A stretch of DNA of 64,000 nt from Lichenostomus cassidix. Lineage: Eukaryota > Chordata > Aves > Passeriformes > Meliphagidae. A program made the position numbers and the translations under genes. The DNA lies in assembly GCA_008360975.2 (NCBI GenBank), contig CM039192.1, positions 8,338,194 to 8,402,193 on the forward strand, read 5' to 3'. Shown here piece after piece: positions 1 to 10,562 of the stretch (position 1 is its first letter; every line of letters starts with the position of its first letter). The notes beneath the pieces were generated by a model, which made no database searches, had not been told where the DNA came from, and was given only the letters and a program-made list of their open reading frames with translations.

Positions 1-3000
1 TAAAACTCATTATGAGGATGGTATTTCCCTCCTGTGGATGAAGCTGAGCTGAAACCTTCATGCTGTGGAGCACGTGCCCTGCCATGCCAACCACTGAGAA
101 GCACAGGAGAGGGTGACAAATTCACATAGCCTTCACTATTGCAATCTGAAATCAGGGCATGCAGATCCACATCATCGTGCTCTGGAAGTGATTTGAAGAT
201 CTCTCCACGACTTTTGGAGAGATCCGGAGCTGGTCTGCACCAGTTCCACACAAAATTCCTCCAGAAATATATACATGGGACAATTTCATTGAGAGACATC
301 AAAATGAGATACTCTACCACCTTTGCTGTAGAGGCAAGAGCTGGATTATAGCAAGATCCAGCTGTAATAAATAAGGAGTAATGTACTGGCAGTGAGGAAA
401 CATCTCTATGTCACTGTGAGATAGCACACACCACAGTTCCAGAAATCCACCTATAAAACTTCTCATTTGTTACCCAGATAGTTCTGCTTAACATCCATTT
501 TGTGCACTCAGCCTTTCCTATGCACTTCTATTTAATGCTTTTAAACTGGAGCTACTAACTCCAATCAGCTCTTAGAGGGTGAGGAAAAACCACCAAATTC
601 TGCTAGGAGGTAGTATATATTTTTATTATTTAAGTGTTATTTTCCTCAACAGAGGTCCATTCTTATCTTATTCTCTTCTGTAATGATTTCCAGCTGATGC
701 AGAAACACTCCAAGTCTCGTACCAGACTGTAAAGGTGTGTACAAGTTGCTGTTGATTATGCTCTTGTAGACAAGAGCATTTAATACAAGTCTGAAGTTAC
801 TGGAATCTCAAAGCATGTTGAGTCACTGCCCTGCCTTTCAGACTGTTTTAAGCACTTGGGGGTTATGTTTCAGGGGAGGGACATGCACAGAGCTGAAATG
901 TTCATTGCCAGCCTCCCTGCCAAGTGTAAGTCTGGGGGATGTATTCTCTAAAGAGGATATTTTCTCTTGGACAAGCAAAAGGCTGCTGAGCCACTCAACT
1001 GAAGACATCCCTCATGGCCTCCCAATGGAAACATGGATCTCCCCATTCCTATGCTAAGTAGCCTGACACATGCCAAAGAGAAGAAAATCCCTTTCCTTGT
1101 TATCAAACCCTGTTATTTCCCACCAGCATTGGATCCTGCTTCTGCTGAAACCTGCTCCAAATTTTTCTGGGACACCACAATCCTAAACAGTCAGTCAAGA
1201 GCTCTGAGCTTTGTCAGAAATCAGTGACTTACACCTCAAAGCACTTACTAGGATTGGCATCTCCCAACCTTTTCCCAAAAGCGGCTCCTGCAACAAGAAC
1301 CAGCCGAATTTCTACTGAAAGATTGAACAAATTACCCTGTAACAAATAGAACTGATGATAAATTGTCTCTGGCTCCTGAGGACACCAGACCCCACAGATG
1401 GGCCTGATGGGGAGAGGAGGGTTATTAACAGCCATGGCCCAAACTCTTTACACTGCTGGAGGACCATGTGCTACCCATCCCTCTTGTCTCTATCTCAAGC
1501 AAGTGTACCCCAGCTCCTTGGTTTTAAGCTTACAGATTTTATACTCAGAGAAAAGGTGTCCTGCTGAACTGAAATAATTTTTGGTGACCAAGCAAAGCAG
1601 GACATGTCCAAGAATAAAACTAATTTCAGCTCTGCCAGTCCTTCCCTTTCAATGTCAAAAACTTTATTGATTAGCAATTTGAAAATAGGCGTGATGTCAG
1701 CTTACTACACAGTTTCCTGAGCTCCCTTCCGAGAGCACTCCTCAGTTCTTTCTCAATTAACGTGAAAGCATTTTTATTGGTAAGTTAAGAAATGCCTCCA
1801 TCAAGAGTTTTAGTCTAATATCGCAGTAAGCACACAATGATAGAGTTTTGGATTAAAACACTTTTTTCTCCTTTTTGCTCAGCACTAGAAAACCATCGGT
1901 TCCTTTGCTCTGTGTTATTCAGTAACATCTTTCAGCCTTTTGCATTTTCTGATTTTAGGCAGATTCCTAAGAGCATCTTATAATCAGGACTGTAATCCTC
2001 CAACCACCCTTACATCTGTCATTTGCCTGAATGTTCTTAAAAATAAAATGAGAATGATTCAATTAACAGTTATGGGGGACTTTTACATTAGGCAGAGCAT
2101 TTCTTCAGCATTAGAAAAATCATGGTATAAATCATTAGTATTTCCTCCAAGAATAAAAGAAAAAAAAATTTAAGGCAAGAAAAATGGCTGTAGGTTTAAT
2201 GTGACAATGCTTTCCAGATCTTTTTGTTTCCTGGTTTTGGTTTTGTGAATGAAACTTAGCAATATCCAGGATCCCACCAATTGTCATGCAAACATTTGAA
2301 ATTCATCACATCTTGTAAAACCTACAGATTGAACAGACATCATCTTCAGTGTAGGAAGAACTTGGCCCAAAGTCCAGTGAGTTCAAGAGGAGGATCTGGG
2401 GTCAGTAGAATTCAAATTTATTTGAAATAAGTGAGGTTGCTGGCTTCAATATTGCCAATGCAAAAAAGGAATCAGGCTTCAAAAGTAACCAAGCAATTGA
2501 GATATATTTGGTTTCCTCATGTTCATTTGGGATATTTTTTATTTTGCTCCCAATTCTTGAATCCTCAGACTAGAATAAGGACATTTATTTTTTACCATTT
2601 CTCTGAAGTGATGAGAGCTGGAAGTTTTCTTTCAGAAACAAAATAGATACCTAAGCAAAGACCACCTGAAAACAGAGCTGATCTAGTCATCATGTGAGCC
2701 CAGGCTCCACAGAAGTAATTTCAGGCTCTACACAGATCCACAAATATCGGGAGATTTGCAATAACACCAGGAAAAGTGACTAGCCTCTTAAACACCCTAG
2801 CCACCTGAATTTGAGGTTTTGGCAATTCTCATGTGCCAGAGCTCCTCTTTAAACCAACATAATAAATAAAGGACCAAATCCTGTCTATCACATTCAGTTG
2901 CACTCAGGGTGTAACCACGAACTTCAGAGTGTAGAGATGGGTCCTCCTGTGCACTGTGTATGGCTGCTGCCTCGTTGGAAAAGCTTTCTGCCTTCCTCAC

Positions 3001-6000
3001 TACCTGAGCAGGAGTTTGCAAAATCGAGCTCTTGAACCCTGCAGTTGCACCAGGCTTTCTGGCTACATATCCACCAGCTTCAATGCTCTGTTGTGACTTT
3101 GTATCCTGCAGATCCAGGAGAAACCAAGAAAGCTTGATACTTGCGGAGACAGGCTGTAAGGGGACTCAAGAAAACTAGGTAATTATGAGCTGCGAGACAT
3201 TCCTGACTGCCTGGCTCTTACTCTCCAGCAACCTGCTCTTGCCTTGGCCATCAGTGAAGCACTTCTTCATTTCACTCTTTCTCTCGACCAGACCAAACAG
3301 AAAAGCCAACACAGTGCTCTACCTCCACTATTTGTCTCTTTTTCATTCTTCACCCATTTTGATTGTCTTCCCTGTATTCCCCAGGTAAGCACCCTGGAGA
3401 ACTCACATCAGATATGAAGTTGTATCCCAGACAGATGGGAAAGGACAAACTGAAGAGGGAAACCACAACCTTTTTTCATTTGTCATCTAATTCATTGTCA
3501 ATCTAATGTCTCTTACAACTTCTGGGTTAGCCAAGCCATTAAACAAAACAGATCCATGGTTACATTTGTGCAGCAGATTTGTCTCTTTCTTCTCAGCTCA
3601 TTAAAACAACTGCTTTCATCTCATTAGATTGCTAAAACATTTCCAACAGGACTAGATGTGTCATGTCAGAATATGACAGGCAAATTTCTTTTAAGGTTTT
3701 AAAACTGGGTTGGAAGAGGAGAAGCTATGCAGTTCACTGTTGTCACTGAAAGATATTTTTACTTTTATGAATCCCTAAAACAAGAAACAAATTAAGAACT
3801 GTCAAGGAAAAAGAAAAAACACAAACCCAAAATGTATTCCATCTTGCCTTCTAATATTGTTACTGCTTTTCTCTGAAATCTCTCTCAGTCTAATAACAAG
3901 AGCCTTAAATATAAAAGAAGGAACTATGGTTGTTAACATTTTGGCACAATTAAAAATCCAAGAGGAAGGAAATAAATGCTGAAAACATGATTACCCTTTG
4001 CAACTACAAGCCAAAATGAACAGTGTCACTTTCCTCAGTTTCCAGCCATTATTCCTGCCTAGTTCAGGGGCAATCTCCCTGTGCTGTGCCACTGCAGGGT
4101 GTAGAACATGGCACCCACAGCACCCAGAGATGCAAGACAGCATCTGTAAAGGTGGGGAAAAAAGGTGCAGTGAGGGGACAGCTCCCTCCTACAGCAGCAT
4201 CCACTGGGATGATCTCTGACACCCTGGCAGGAGACCCTGCCTTCCTCAGGGCAGGTAATGCACTGCTTAGCTGCCATCCCAATATCCCGAGCTGCCCCAG
4301 CAGGCAGTTTGCTACTGGTTTCACTGCAGGTTTCATTGCCAAAACAGCCCCACCAGAGCTGCCTCCCTGCTGGGGTCTGTGTGCCACATGCATGATGCCA
4401 AAACCACACCCAGGGCAGACTGCACTGGGGCAGTTCTTGGGAGAATGACACAACTCCATGAGGAAGGCTGCAGCTCTTTCACCTGCTTATTGAAACCCAG
4501 TTCAAATACTGCCCAGGTGCAGCCTGTCACTGCCCTACTTTGGGCTTTAAGTCACAGAAATCCTGGAAAACAGAGCAGGAGACAAGTAAGGACGAGGATG
4601 GCTCAGCCTGACCTGGTGCTCTAGTGAGGTTTGTGCCTCTGGGTTGCCAGCTCACACCATGATCAAACAGTTCCCGGGCAGAAGCAGAGCCGAGTGGGGC
4701 TCTGCACCCAGAGCCACAGGGCAGAAGAGCTGTGCTGGGTGGGACAAGCCATGAAGACACAGCTTGCAGTCCTGTCTCCAGGAAGATGCCGCAGAGGCGA
4801 AGCAACTCGGCACTGTAAGCCCCTGTGGGGTGAAGTATTCCGGGGGAAGGGGCTGCAAGTGTGAAATCACTACGGATTTGAGACAGAGACATGCAGCAAA
4901 GAGCACTCAAGTGGGTGTTCACAACACATCATTTCATTTCAATGGCATTTGGCATCAAATTGCTGTAAAACCAGTGGGCGGGGACTGCTTCTCACTGAAG
5001 AAGTTCATTAGATTATAAGTAATTTGGTTACACAGAGAGCAAGTAGAACCTGGGGCTGTTTTGTGGGGCTTTTTGAAAAAGGTCAGAACAAATATATCAG
5101 CCGGCTGTTGGGACTGATGGCTGTTGGGGAGAAGATAGTAGATATTTCAAGATAAGCACTGTATACTAGTGTATTTTGCTCCTGATTGTATACTTCCATA
5201 GTTTTCATACTTAACATAAAAACAATTTGCAAAAACTGGCACAGCAAAGAAGTCTATCAACTGAGTTACTGCCAGCACTGCTGGTGAAGTGACACACAGC
5301 TGCTCTGGAGGACATGCAGGGCTGGAAGCTCCAGCGCCTTGTGAGAGGGAGCCGGACCCAGCTCTCTGTGCCCAGCTCAGCAGGGGACAGAAGCTCTGCT
5401 TCTGCAAAGGCAAAATCCAAAACCAAATCCCGAGCCCCTGAGATTTTTCCTGAGGGCAGTGAAGCCATGTCTCCACCAGAATGCCACACCTATTACTAAC
5501 CCCTTGTTTGGGAAGGTGAAATATTGCCCTGGCTCGCCATCCAGAACGGTGGCTGCTGAGTAGGTGGCAGGACCTTGTTTTTGAAGCCATGCCAGCTAAC
5601 TCAGCCTTTCTGTGTAAGCACCATTAAACACTGAATTCCCTGGAAGCCTCGTGCTGATGGCAGTGGATGGCGTCCCCACCCGAGCAGTCCAACCCTGCTC
5701 ACCACTGGACCGTGTCATGGATTTAAGTGTCCTGCTAAGCAGCAAGAGACAGAGATATGCCTGGTGTCCTGCTAGGCTGGGGCTTTTGATGAACAAGCAC
5801 ATCCACTAGAGTTTCAAGTGCCCACAAAAATATCCTAGAATAACATCAGTCTCAATTCCATGCTACAATCCAGGTATTCCAGAAAAGAAGACTATAAGTT
5901 CCAAATTCTGCATGTGCTTGACATTTATTTGAATACGTACGATCTAAAAAATGTTAACATCCATTGCACTCCTACATCATTGTGAATTTGCTGAGATAGA

Positions 6001-6829
6001 GTGGTGTGAGTGGAAGACGAATTTCTCTTGTCCAGTAACTTTCACCTTCTAGCTTGGATTTTAAAGGAAAGCCTCACATTTGCTTGGTTACACATGGGTT
6101 TTAGATTAAGCTGAGTGAAAATAGAATCTAGTCACAGCCTGATTCTGAATGCTGTGGCACACTCTGGAGTCTCATTGGCTTGCATGGCACAACCATGCCT
6201 TTCAGGACTGTTCCTATGACTAGCCTGGCTCTGACCCTTCATTTTGAGGCACGGGTGAAAGTATCTGGACTGCAGGACTGGTTGTGAAAAATACAGCAAA
6301 ATTAATCAGCCAAGGATGGAGACAGTCAAAGTGCAAAAGTTAAGGGTATCAAAACAACCATGGGTACTAAGAAAAGTGTCATTCCTAGAATGTGCTGCCA
6401 CTGTTTGAGATGTACATTCCAGACTCCAGTTCCACCTCTCTGTCATTCACCAGTACCTCTTTTTTTGCTCTATAACCCCCCGCTCACCAGCTAAAAGGTA
6501 TCTCCAAATATTTCACTAAAACATCCTGAATTAAATTTACATATTCTTATCTCCATACTGGCTACACTCTCAAATTACTGTAATTTCTACTTCTCCTGCT
6601 ACCTAATATTTCAAGGATTAACTGGGCAATGTGTAACCTATTCTAGTGCTGTGTAACAATGTCGGCTCTCTGTTCCTTTGTCTTAGCATTCTCTAATCTG
6701 TCTATAGATTCCTGTGCTTGTTTTTCAAGGCAATATCTGAATGTGAACCTGCTTTAGCCATTCATGAGGGTGAGATTTATTACCTAGAAGCACACCAATA
6801 ATACAGTATTTAAAAAAAAAAAAGCAGTC

Positions 6830-6975
6830 TCCTTCATCAAAATCTAATGAACATGCGATTTAATCTTTATTAGGGATTCATTAGGTTCTCAGCAAGCCTG
6901 TCTAATGGAGCTCGACCAGGTGAAATGCTAATGCCCACATTATATTTAAATTAATTTTCAGCAATGTTAGTTTCC
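6830..6975. promoter_or_regulatory. Candidate conserved AT-rich element (intron 2)
   Basis: This block is dense in TAAT-type homeodomain cores (CTAATGA, TTTAATC, TTATTAG, TCATTAG and later TTAATT) on both strands, and has no repeat signature. Such blocks in introns of developmental and neuronal genes are often enhancers. Conservation cannot be assessed here. Confidence 0.3.
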
Positions 6976-7230
6976 CTGCGTTGTTCCCTGCACATCGCTC
7001 TTGCCGGCGCCCGCGGCTGCGCGGCTCTCCAGATGCTGCTGCCGTGCTCATAGCAACACCTCTGTCCCCACCCCAGCCTCCGCACACTTCACTGGAGTTT
7101 CCACACTCACAGATGCCTCCCAGTTTCCAGCACTATGAGCCCTTCCACCATAGCAGCCTCATTGATGTTTTCACATCAGGTACAAAGCTATAAGCCTGGC
7201 ATGCCTTACTTTGAGTCTTTTGAATCAGAT

Positions 7231-7256
7231 GTGTGTATATATATATACACATACAC
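7231..7256. repeat. TG/TA/CA microsatellite forming a perfect palindrome
   Basis: A short TG-TA-CA array contains a perfect 20-base palindrome at 7232-7251 (TGTGTATATA and its complement). It could extrude a cruciform. Confidence 0.85.
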
Positions 7257-7947
7257 AAAAAACAAAAACGCAGGGTATTTTTCAGTCCTCAATATACCAA
7301 TCTAGTCCAGCAAACAGGTTATTATCTTGATGTGATTTGCTTCAAAAAACAAGAGCTCTGCTCTTCAGAAAACAAGAGTGATTGTATGCTAATTGTGTAG
7401 CCAGTGTGGTCACTGCCTGCCCTCCTGCCTATGGGTTCTGCGTGTGCACTCTGCTGTTGTGGTACCTACAGCCTCTCCCTTCAACAAAAACCCATCGCCC
7501 GCCATTCCAGCATGCTTCTGCAGAAGCAATTCCTAGAGATTAAATAATTTATTGGTGTTCATCTGCAGTGACATGTCTCCTGATCCACCTTTTGCACACA
7601 AACAAGAGCAAACCAAACCCACCGCACCCCAGGCCCAGATCAAACTGTGGGGGTGAAAGGGGAGGAAAGCCTCCTTTCAAACAGTGAAAGGGGATGCTCA
7701 GACCCTCTACAGAAGAGGGATACACAAACATCTGTGGGGAAAGCCGCAAACACCGCTGTGCACTCCTCTCAGAGACCTCCCAGCCCTGCAGCGCCTTGGG
7801 AAAAGCACTGCCTCAGGCGCAGATGATGGTTTCATTGAACCCCCGAGGGGTGGACACAGCGGCCACAGAGTTGATACAGAAATATCCGGGTCACCCGCTA
7901 AGCCTGCCTGGAGGGGAGCTGGGCTGAAGGCCCAGATCTGCTCCCGT

Positions 7948-8047
7948 GGTGCGCGCACACGCACACGCACATGCACACCCACATTCACACATACACTCAT
8001 ACTCACACACACGTACTCACACACACATGCACACACTCACACACACA
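7948..8047. repeat. CA-rich simple repeat
   Basis: This is an interrupted (CA)n tract with CG, CAT and CACTC variants, ending CACACACAG against the CpG-rich patch. CGCA units at its left end suggest CpGs that have not decayed. Confidence 0.9.
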
Positions 8048-8290
8048 GCCGGGGCTGCTCAGGGCAGCAGCTTGCGAGGGGCGCGGGCCCCTCGGGCTGT
8101 TGCCGAGCGCCGGGAGGAGCCGCGCGGTGCCGGAGGGGTCCCGCCGCCGCCGGTTCGAGCCCCCGCCGGGCGCTGTCCAGCGCGAACCGCCTGAACGCCG
8201 CACCGGGACCCGCCCGTCGGCCCGCACGGCCCCGGATCCCCGCGCCGGGACCCGCACCCCGCTCCCCGCGTCCCATCCACACCCATCTCT
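8045..8290. promoter_or_regulatory. Secondary CpG-rich patch in GNAO1 intron 2
   Basis: A dense CpG block follows directly after the CA-rich repeat and is separated from the main promoter island by AT-rich sequence. It could be an alternative or antisense promoter, an enhancer-associated island, or an extension of the promoter domain. No TATA box or recognisable exon was found in it. The long open frames crossing it on both strands reflect the GC content and the low stop frequency. Confidence 0.5.
8169..8178 (-). promoter_or_regulatory. Isolated RE1 right half-site
   Basis: GGCGCTGTCC is the exact reverse complement of the RE1 right half. No good left half (GGTGCTGAA on this strand) follows at canonical or expanded spacing; the best nearby match shares only five of nine bases. 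It lies in the CpG-rich patch of intron 2. It could be chance in GC-rich DNA. Confidence 0.3.
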
Positions 8291-8484
8291 GAGCCTCTTC
8301 CTCTCGCTAAGCAACCCCGGTCCCGGGGGAGCCCCTCCCAGCCACGGATCGCTCTGCAACCACCAGCATCGCAAAGCGGCAACCGCTCCCAGCTGAAATC
8401 CAGACCCTGAACCAGCGCCCAGGCTCGTTCCGTGATGGCGCCCGCCCCCAGCCAGCCCGTCATGTTTGTAGCAGTGGGAGGACG

Positions 8485-8810
8485 GGGTATTTAATTGTAT
8501 TTTAATTTAAGAAAAAAATGAGTGGGGGGAGAATAGTCGCACCACGGGTGCACCTCCACCCCTATTAGCCTTCCCTGCACCTGCTTTCCCACGGTGTGCG
8601 TTTACACCAGCCACGGGGATGCTTGGAAGAGACCGTGCGGGCTTTTCACTGCTGTTTATTGCACGGTTCCATCTAATTAAACACAGGAAGAGGGTGTGGG
8701 AAGCCCCAGCGAGGAGCAGCGCCGGGTACCATCGGGAGACCCGGACACTAGAGCAGGAAAGGTCTGAATGAGATGAGTGGCCAAGCTCGTTGTTCATTAA
8801 TTAAAAGGAG
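8485..8810. promoter_or_regulatory. Candidate AT-rich regulatory block between the two CpG patches
   Basis: Between two CpG-rich segments lie clustered TAATTA-type sites: TTTAATTGTATTTTAATTTAAG near 8490, TCTAATTAAAC near 8672 and TTCATTAATTAAAAGG near 8793. The sharp compositional switch inside a promoter region suggests constraint, but this is inference from composition. Confidence 0.3.
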
Positions 8811-9002
8811 AAGGTAAAAGCTCAATAAAAGGGGCTTTCAGCGATAGAGAGCCTCGGTTCAAATCCGCAGAGCCGGCAGCTAACACCCCGACATTAAGCT
8901 TAACTGACAGCGGTACGCTTCGCGGGGACATCTGCGCCAAGGGGGAAGGTGGGCTGCCGGCCTCCCCCCACCGCCGCCGGGGGCGAGGCCGCGGGGCGCC
9001 GC

Positions 9003-9030
9003 TTCAGCACCAGCGGCCCTGGACAGCGCC
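9003..9030 (+). promoter_or_regulatory. Expanded RE1 (REST/NRSF) site in GNAO1 intron 2
   Basis: TTCAGCACC (9003-9011) and GGACAGCGCC (9021-9030) are exact matches to the left and right halves of the RE1 silencer consensus, in the correct order and orientation. The spacer is 9 bases instead of the canonical 2, so the half-site centres are about 7 bases further apart than normal. Such expanded arrangements are known from REST ChIP studies. The site lies about 150 bp downstream of exon 2, inside the CpG island of a neuron-enriched gene, which is a typical setting for REST silencing in non-neuronal cells. Occupancy is inferred. Confidence 0.72.
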
Positions 9031-9175
9031 GGGAGCGGCGGCGGCCCCGCCGCGCCGTGCCTGCGCGGTCCCCCCAGGTAAACATGGCGCCCGCGGCCCT
9101 CGCTCACCTCAGCGAGCCCCCGCCCCGCTCTCCCGCCCCGCACCGCCGCTCGCTCGCCCCCCCCGCGGCACTCAC

Positions 9176-9645
<470 letters not shown>

Positions 9646-9689
9646 CATCCAGCGGGGCTGCTGCGGGCACGGCGAGCTCTTCCCGGCCG

Positions 9690-9744
9690 GGAGGCGGAGG
9701 CGGAGGCGGGGGAGGAGGTGGAGGAGAAGGAGGAGGAAGCGGGC
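9690..9744 (+). repeat. GGA/GGC-rich purine tract with G-quadruplex potential
   Basis: Repeated GGAGGC units pass into GGAGGA units, giving a 55-base G/A-dominated strand opposite a C/T-rich GNAO1 sense strand. Many closely spaced G2-G5 runs could fold as two-tetrad or mixed quadruplexes. It lies in the CpG-island promoter or the 5' leader. Confidence 0.75.
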
Positions 9745-10179
9745 TGGCGGCGGGGGAGGGTCCGTCCCTCTCCCGTGCTCCCGGCTGTCGCTGTCCCCTC
9801 CTCGGCGGGCGGCGGCGGTGCCGAATGGAGGCGCGGGAGCGGCGGCGGGCGGGCGGGACGGAGGGAGGAGGGAGCGCGGGGGCGCGCCGGGCTGCGCGCT
9901 CCCGCCGGCCTCGCCCGCGCCCGTGACGCGCGCGGCTCGCGCATGCTCGGGGCGGCCCCACCCGGGCCCGCGCCCGCTCCATTCCCGCTCCCGCTGCCCG
10001 CGGCGGGCCCGGCTGTCCGCGTTCCGCGGACGGAGCTCGCGGCCCTGCTGCTCGTCCCCTCGCCCCGGCGCCTTTCCCCGGACGGGAGAGGCCGTGGCTC
10101 GGGCTGCTGCCCCCCTTCCCGGTGACTCGGAGCTGGGGTCTGCCCCGGTGGAGGGTCTAGAGGGGAAGCCATGCGAGAA

Positions 10180-10562
10180 GCGGCTGAAGTAACTTGGCTT
10201 GTTCAGCCTGAGGAAGAGACAGAGCTCATCGTGGGCAGTAGCTGCCTCAGGAGGGGCAGTGGAGAGGCAGCACCTCTCTCTGTTTGCTGTGACGGGACCC
10301 GAGGGAACGGCTGGAGCTGTACCGGGGCGGGGCGAGTTAGGTTGGATATTAGGAAAAGGTTCTTCACCCGGAGCGTGCTTGAGCACTGACACAGGCTCTC
10401 CAGGGCAGTGATCACAGCACCAAGCCTGACAGCTCAAGAAGCATTTAGACAAGGCTTTCACACACGTGCTGTGGCTCTTGGGGTTGTCCTGTTCAGGGCT
10501 AGGAGTTGGACTCGATGGTCCTTGTGTGTCCCTTCCAACTCGGGACATTCATGATTCTGTGG
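10180..10562 (+). mobile_element. CR1 LINE fragment (3' end), upstream edge of the GNAO1 island
   Basis: The segment follows the CR1 3' region in sense orientation: a CTTGTTCAGCCTGAGGAAGAG-like start, then GGTTGGATATTAGGAAAAGG, then GTTGGACTCGATGGTCCTTG, ending TTCATGATTCTGTGG. It is 5'-truncated and has no coding capacity left. Unlike the other copies it retains many CpGs and contains a perfect GC box at 10324-10333. Confidence 0.92.
10324..10333 (+). promoter_or_regulatory. GC box (Sp1/KLF) inside the CR1 copy
   Basis: GGGGCGGGGC matches the Sp1 consensus exactly. It sits where CR1 relatives normally have a G-rich but CpG-free stretch, so it seems to have arisen by mutation within the insertion. 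It is about 900 bp upstream of the GNAO1 ATG. Confidence 0.5.

Larger units (their letters stand above)
1..9175 (-). other. GNAO1: 5' part of GNAO1 intron 2
   Basis: This stretch follows the exon 2 donor on the minus strand and extends beyond the window. It is mostly AT-rich unique sequence without a credible exon: the open frames in it are short, lack recognisable domains and often lack an ATG. I see no obvious interspersed repeat here. Noteworthy content near the gene's 5' end includes a CA-rich simple repeat (7948-8047), a CpG-rich patch (8045-8290), homeobox-motif-rich AT blocks (6830-6975 and 8485-8810) and an expanded RE1 (9003-9030). From 1 to about 6800 I see nothing that I can name. 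Confidence 0.85.

Noticed and set aside
8152..8162. tRNA B-box match GGTTCGAGCCC
   Set aside because: GC-rich context with no A box or cloverleaf; an isolated TFIIIC site is possible but unsupported.
8856..8866. tRNA B-box match GGTTCAAATCC
   Set aside because: No A box, acceptor stem or cloverleaf can be built around it.
1..9175. Search for GNAO1 exon 3
   Set aside because: No minus-strand segment encoding the expected post-P-loop sequence with splice sites was found, so it must lie beyond the window.
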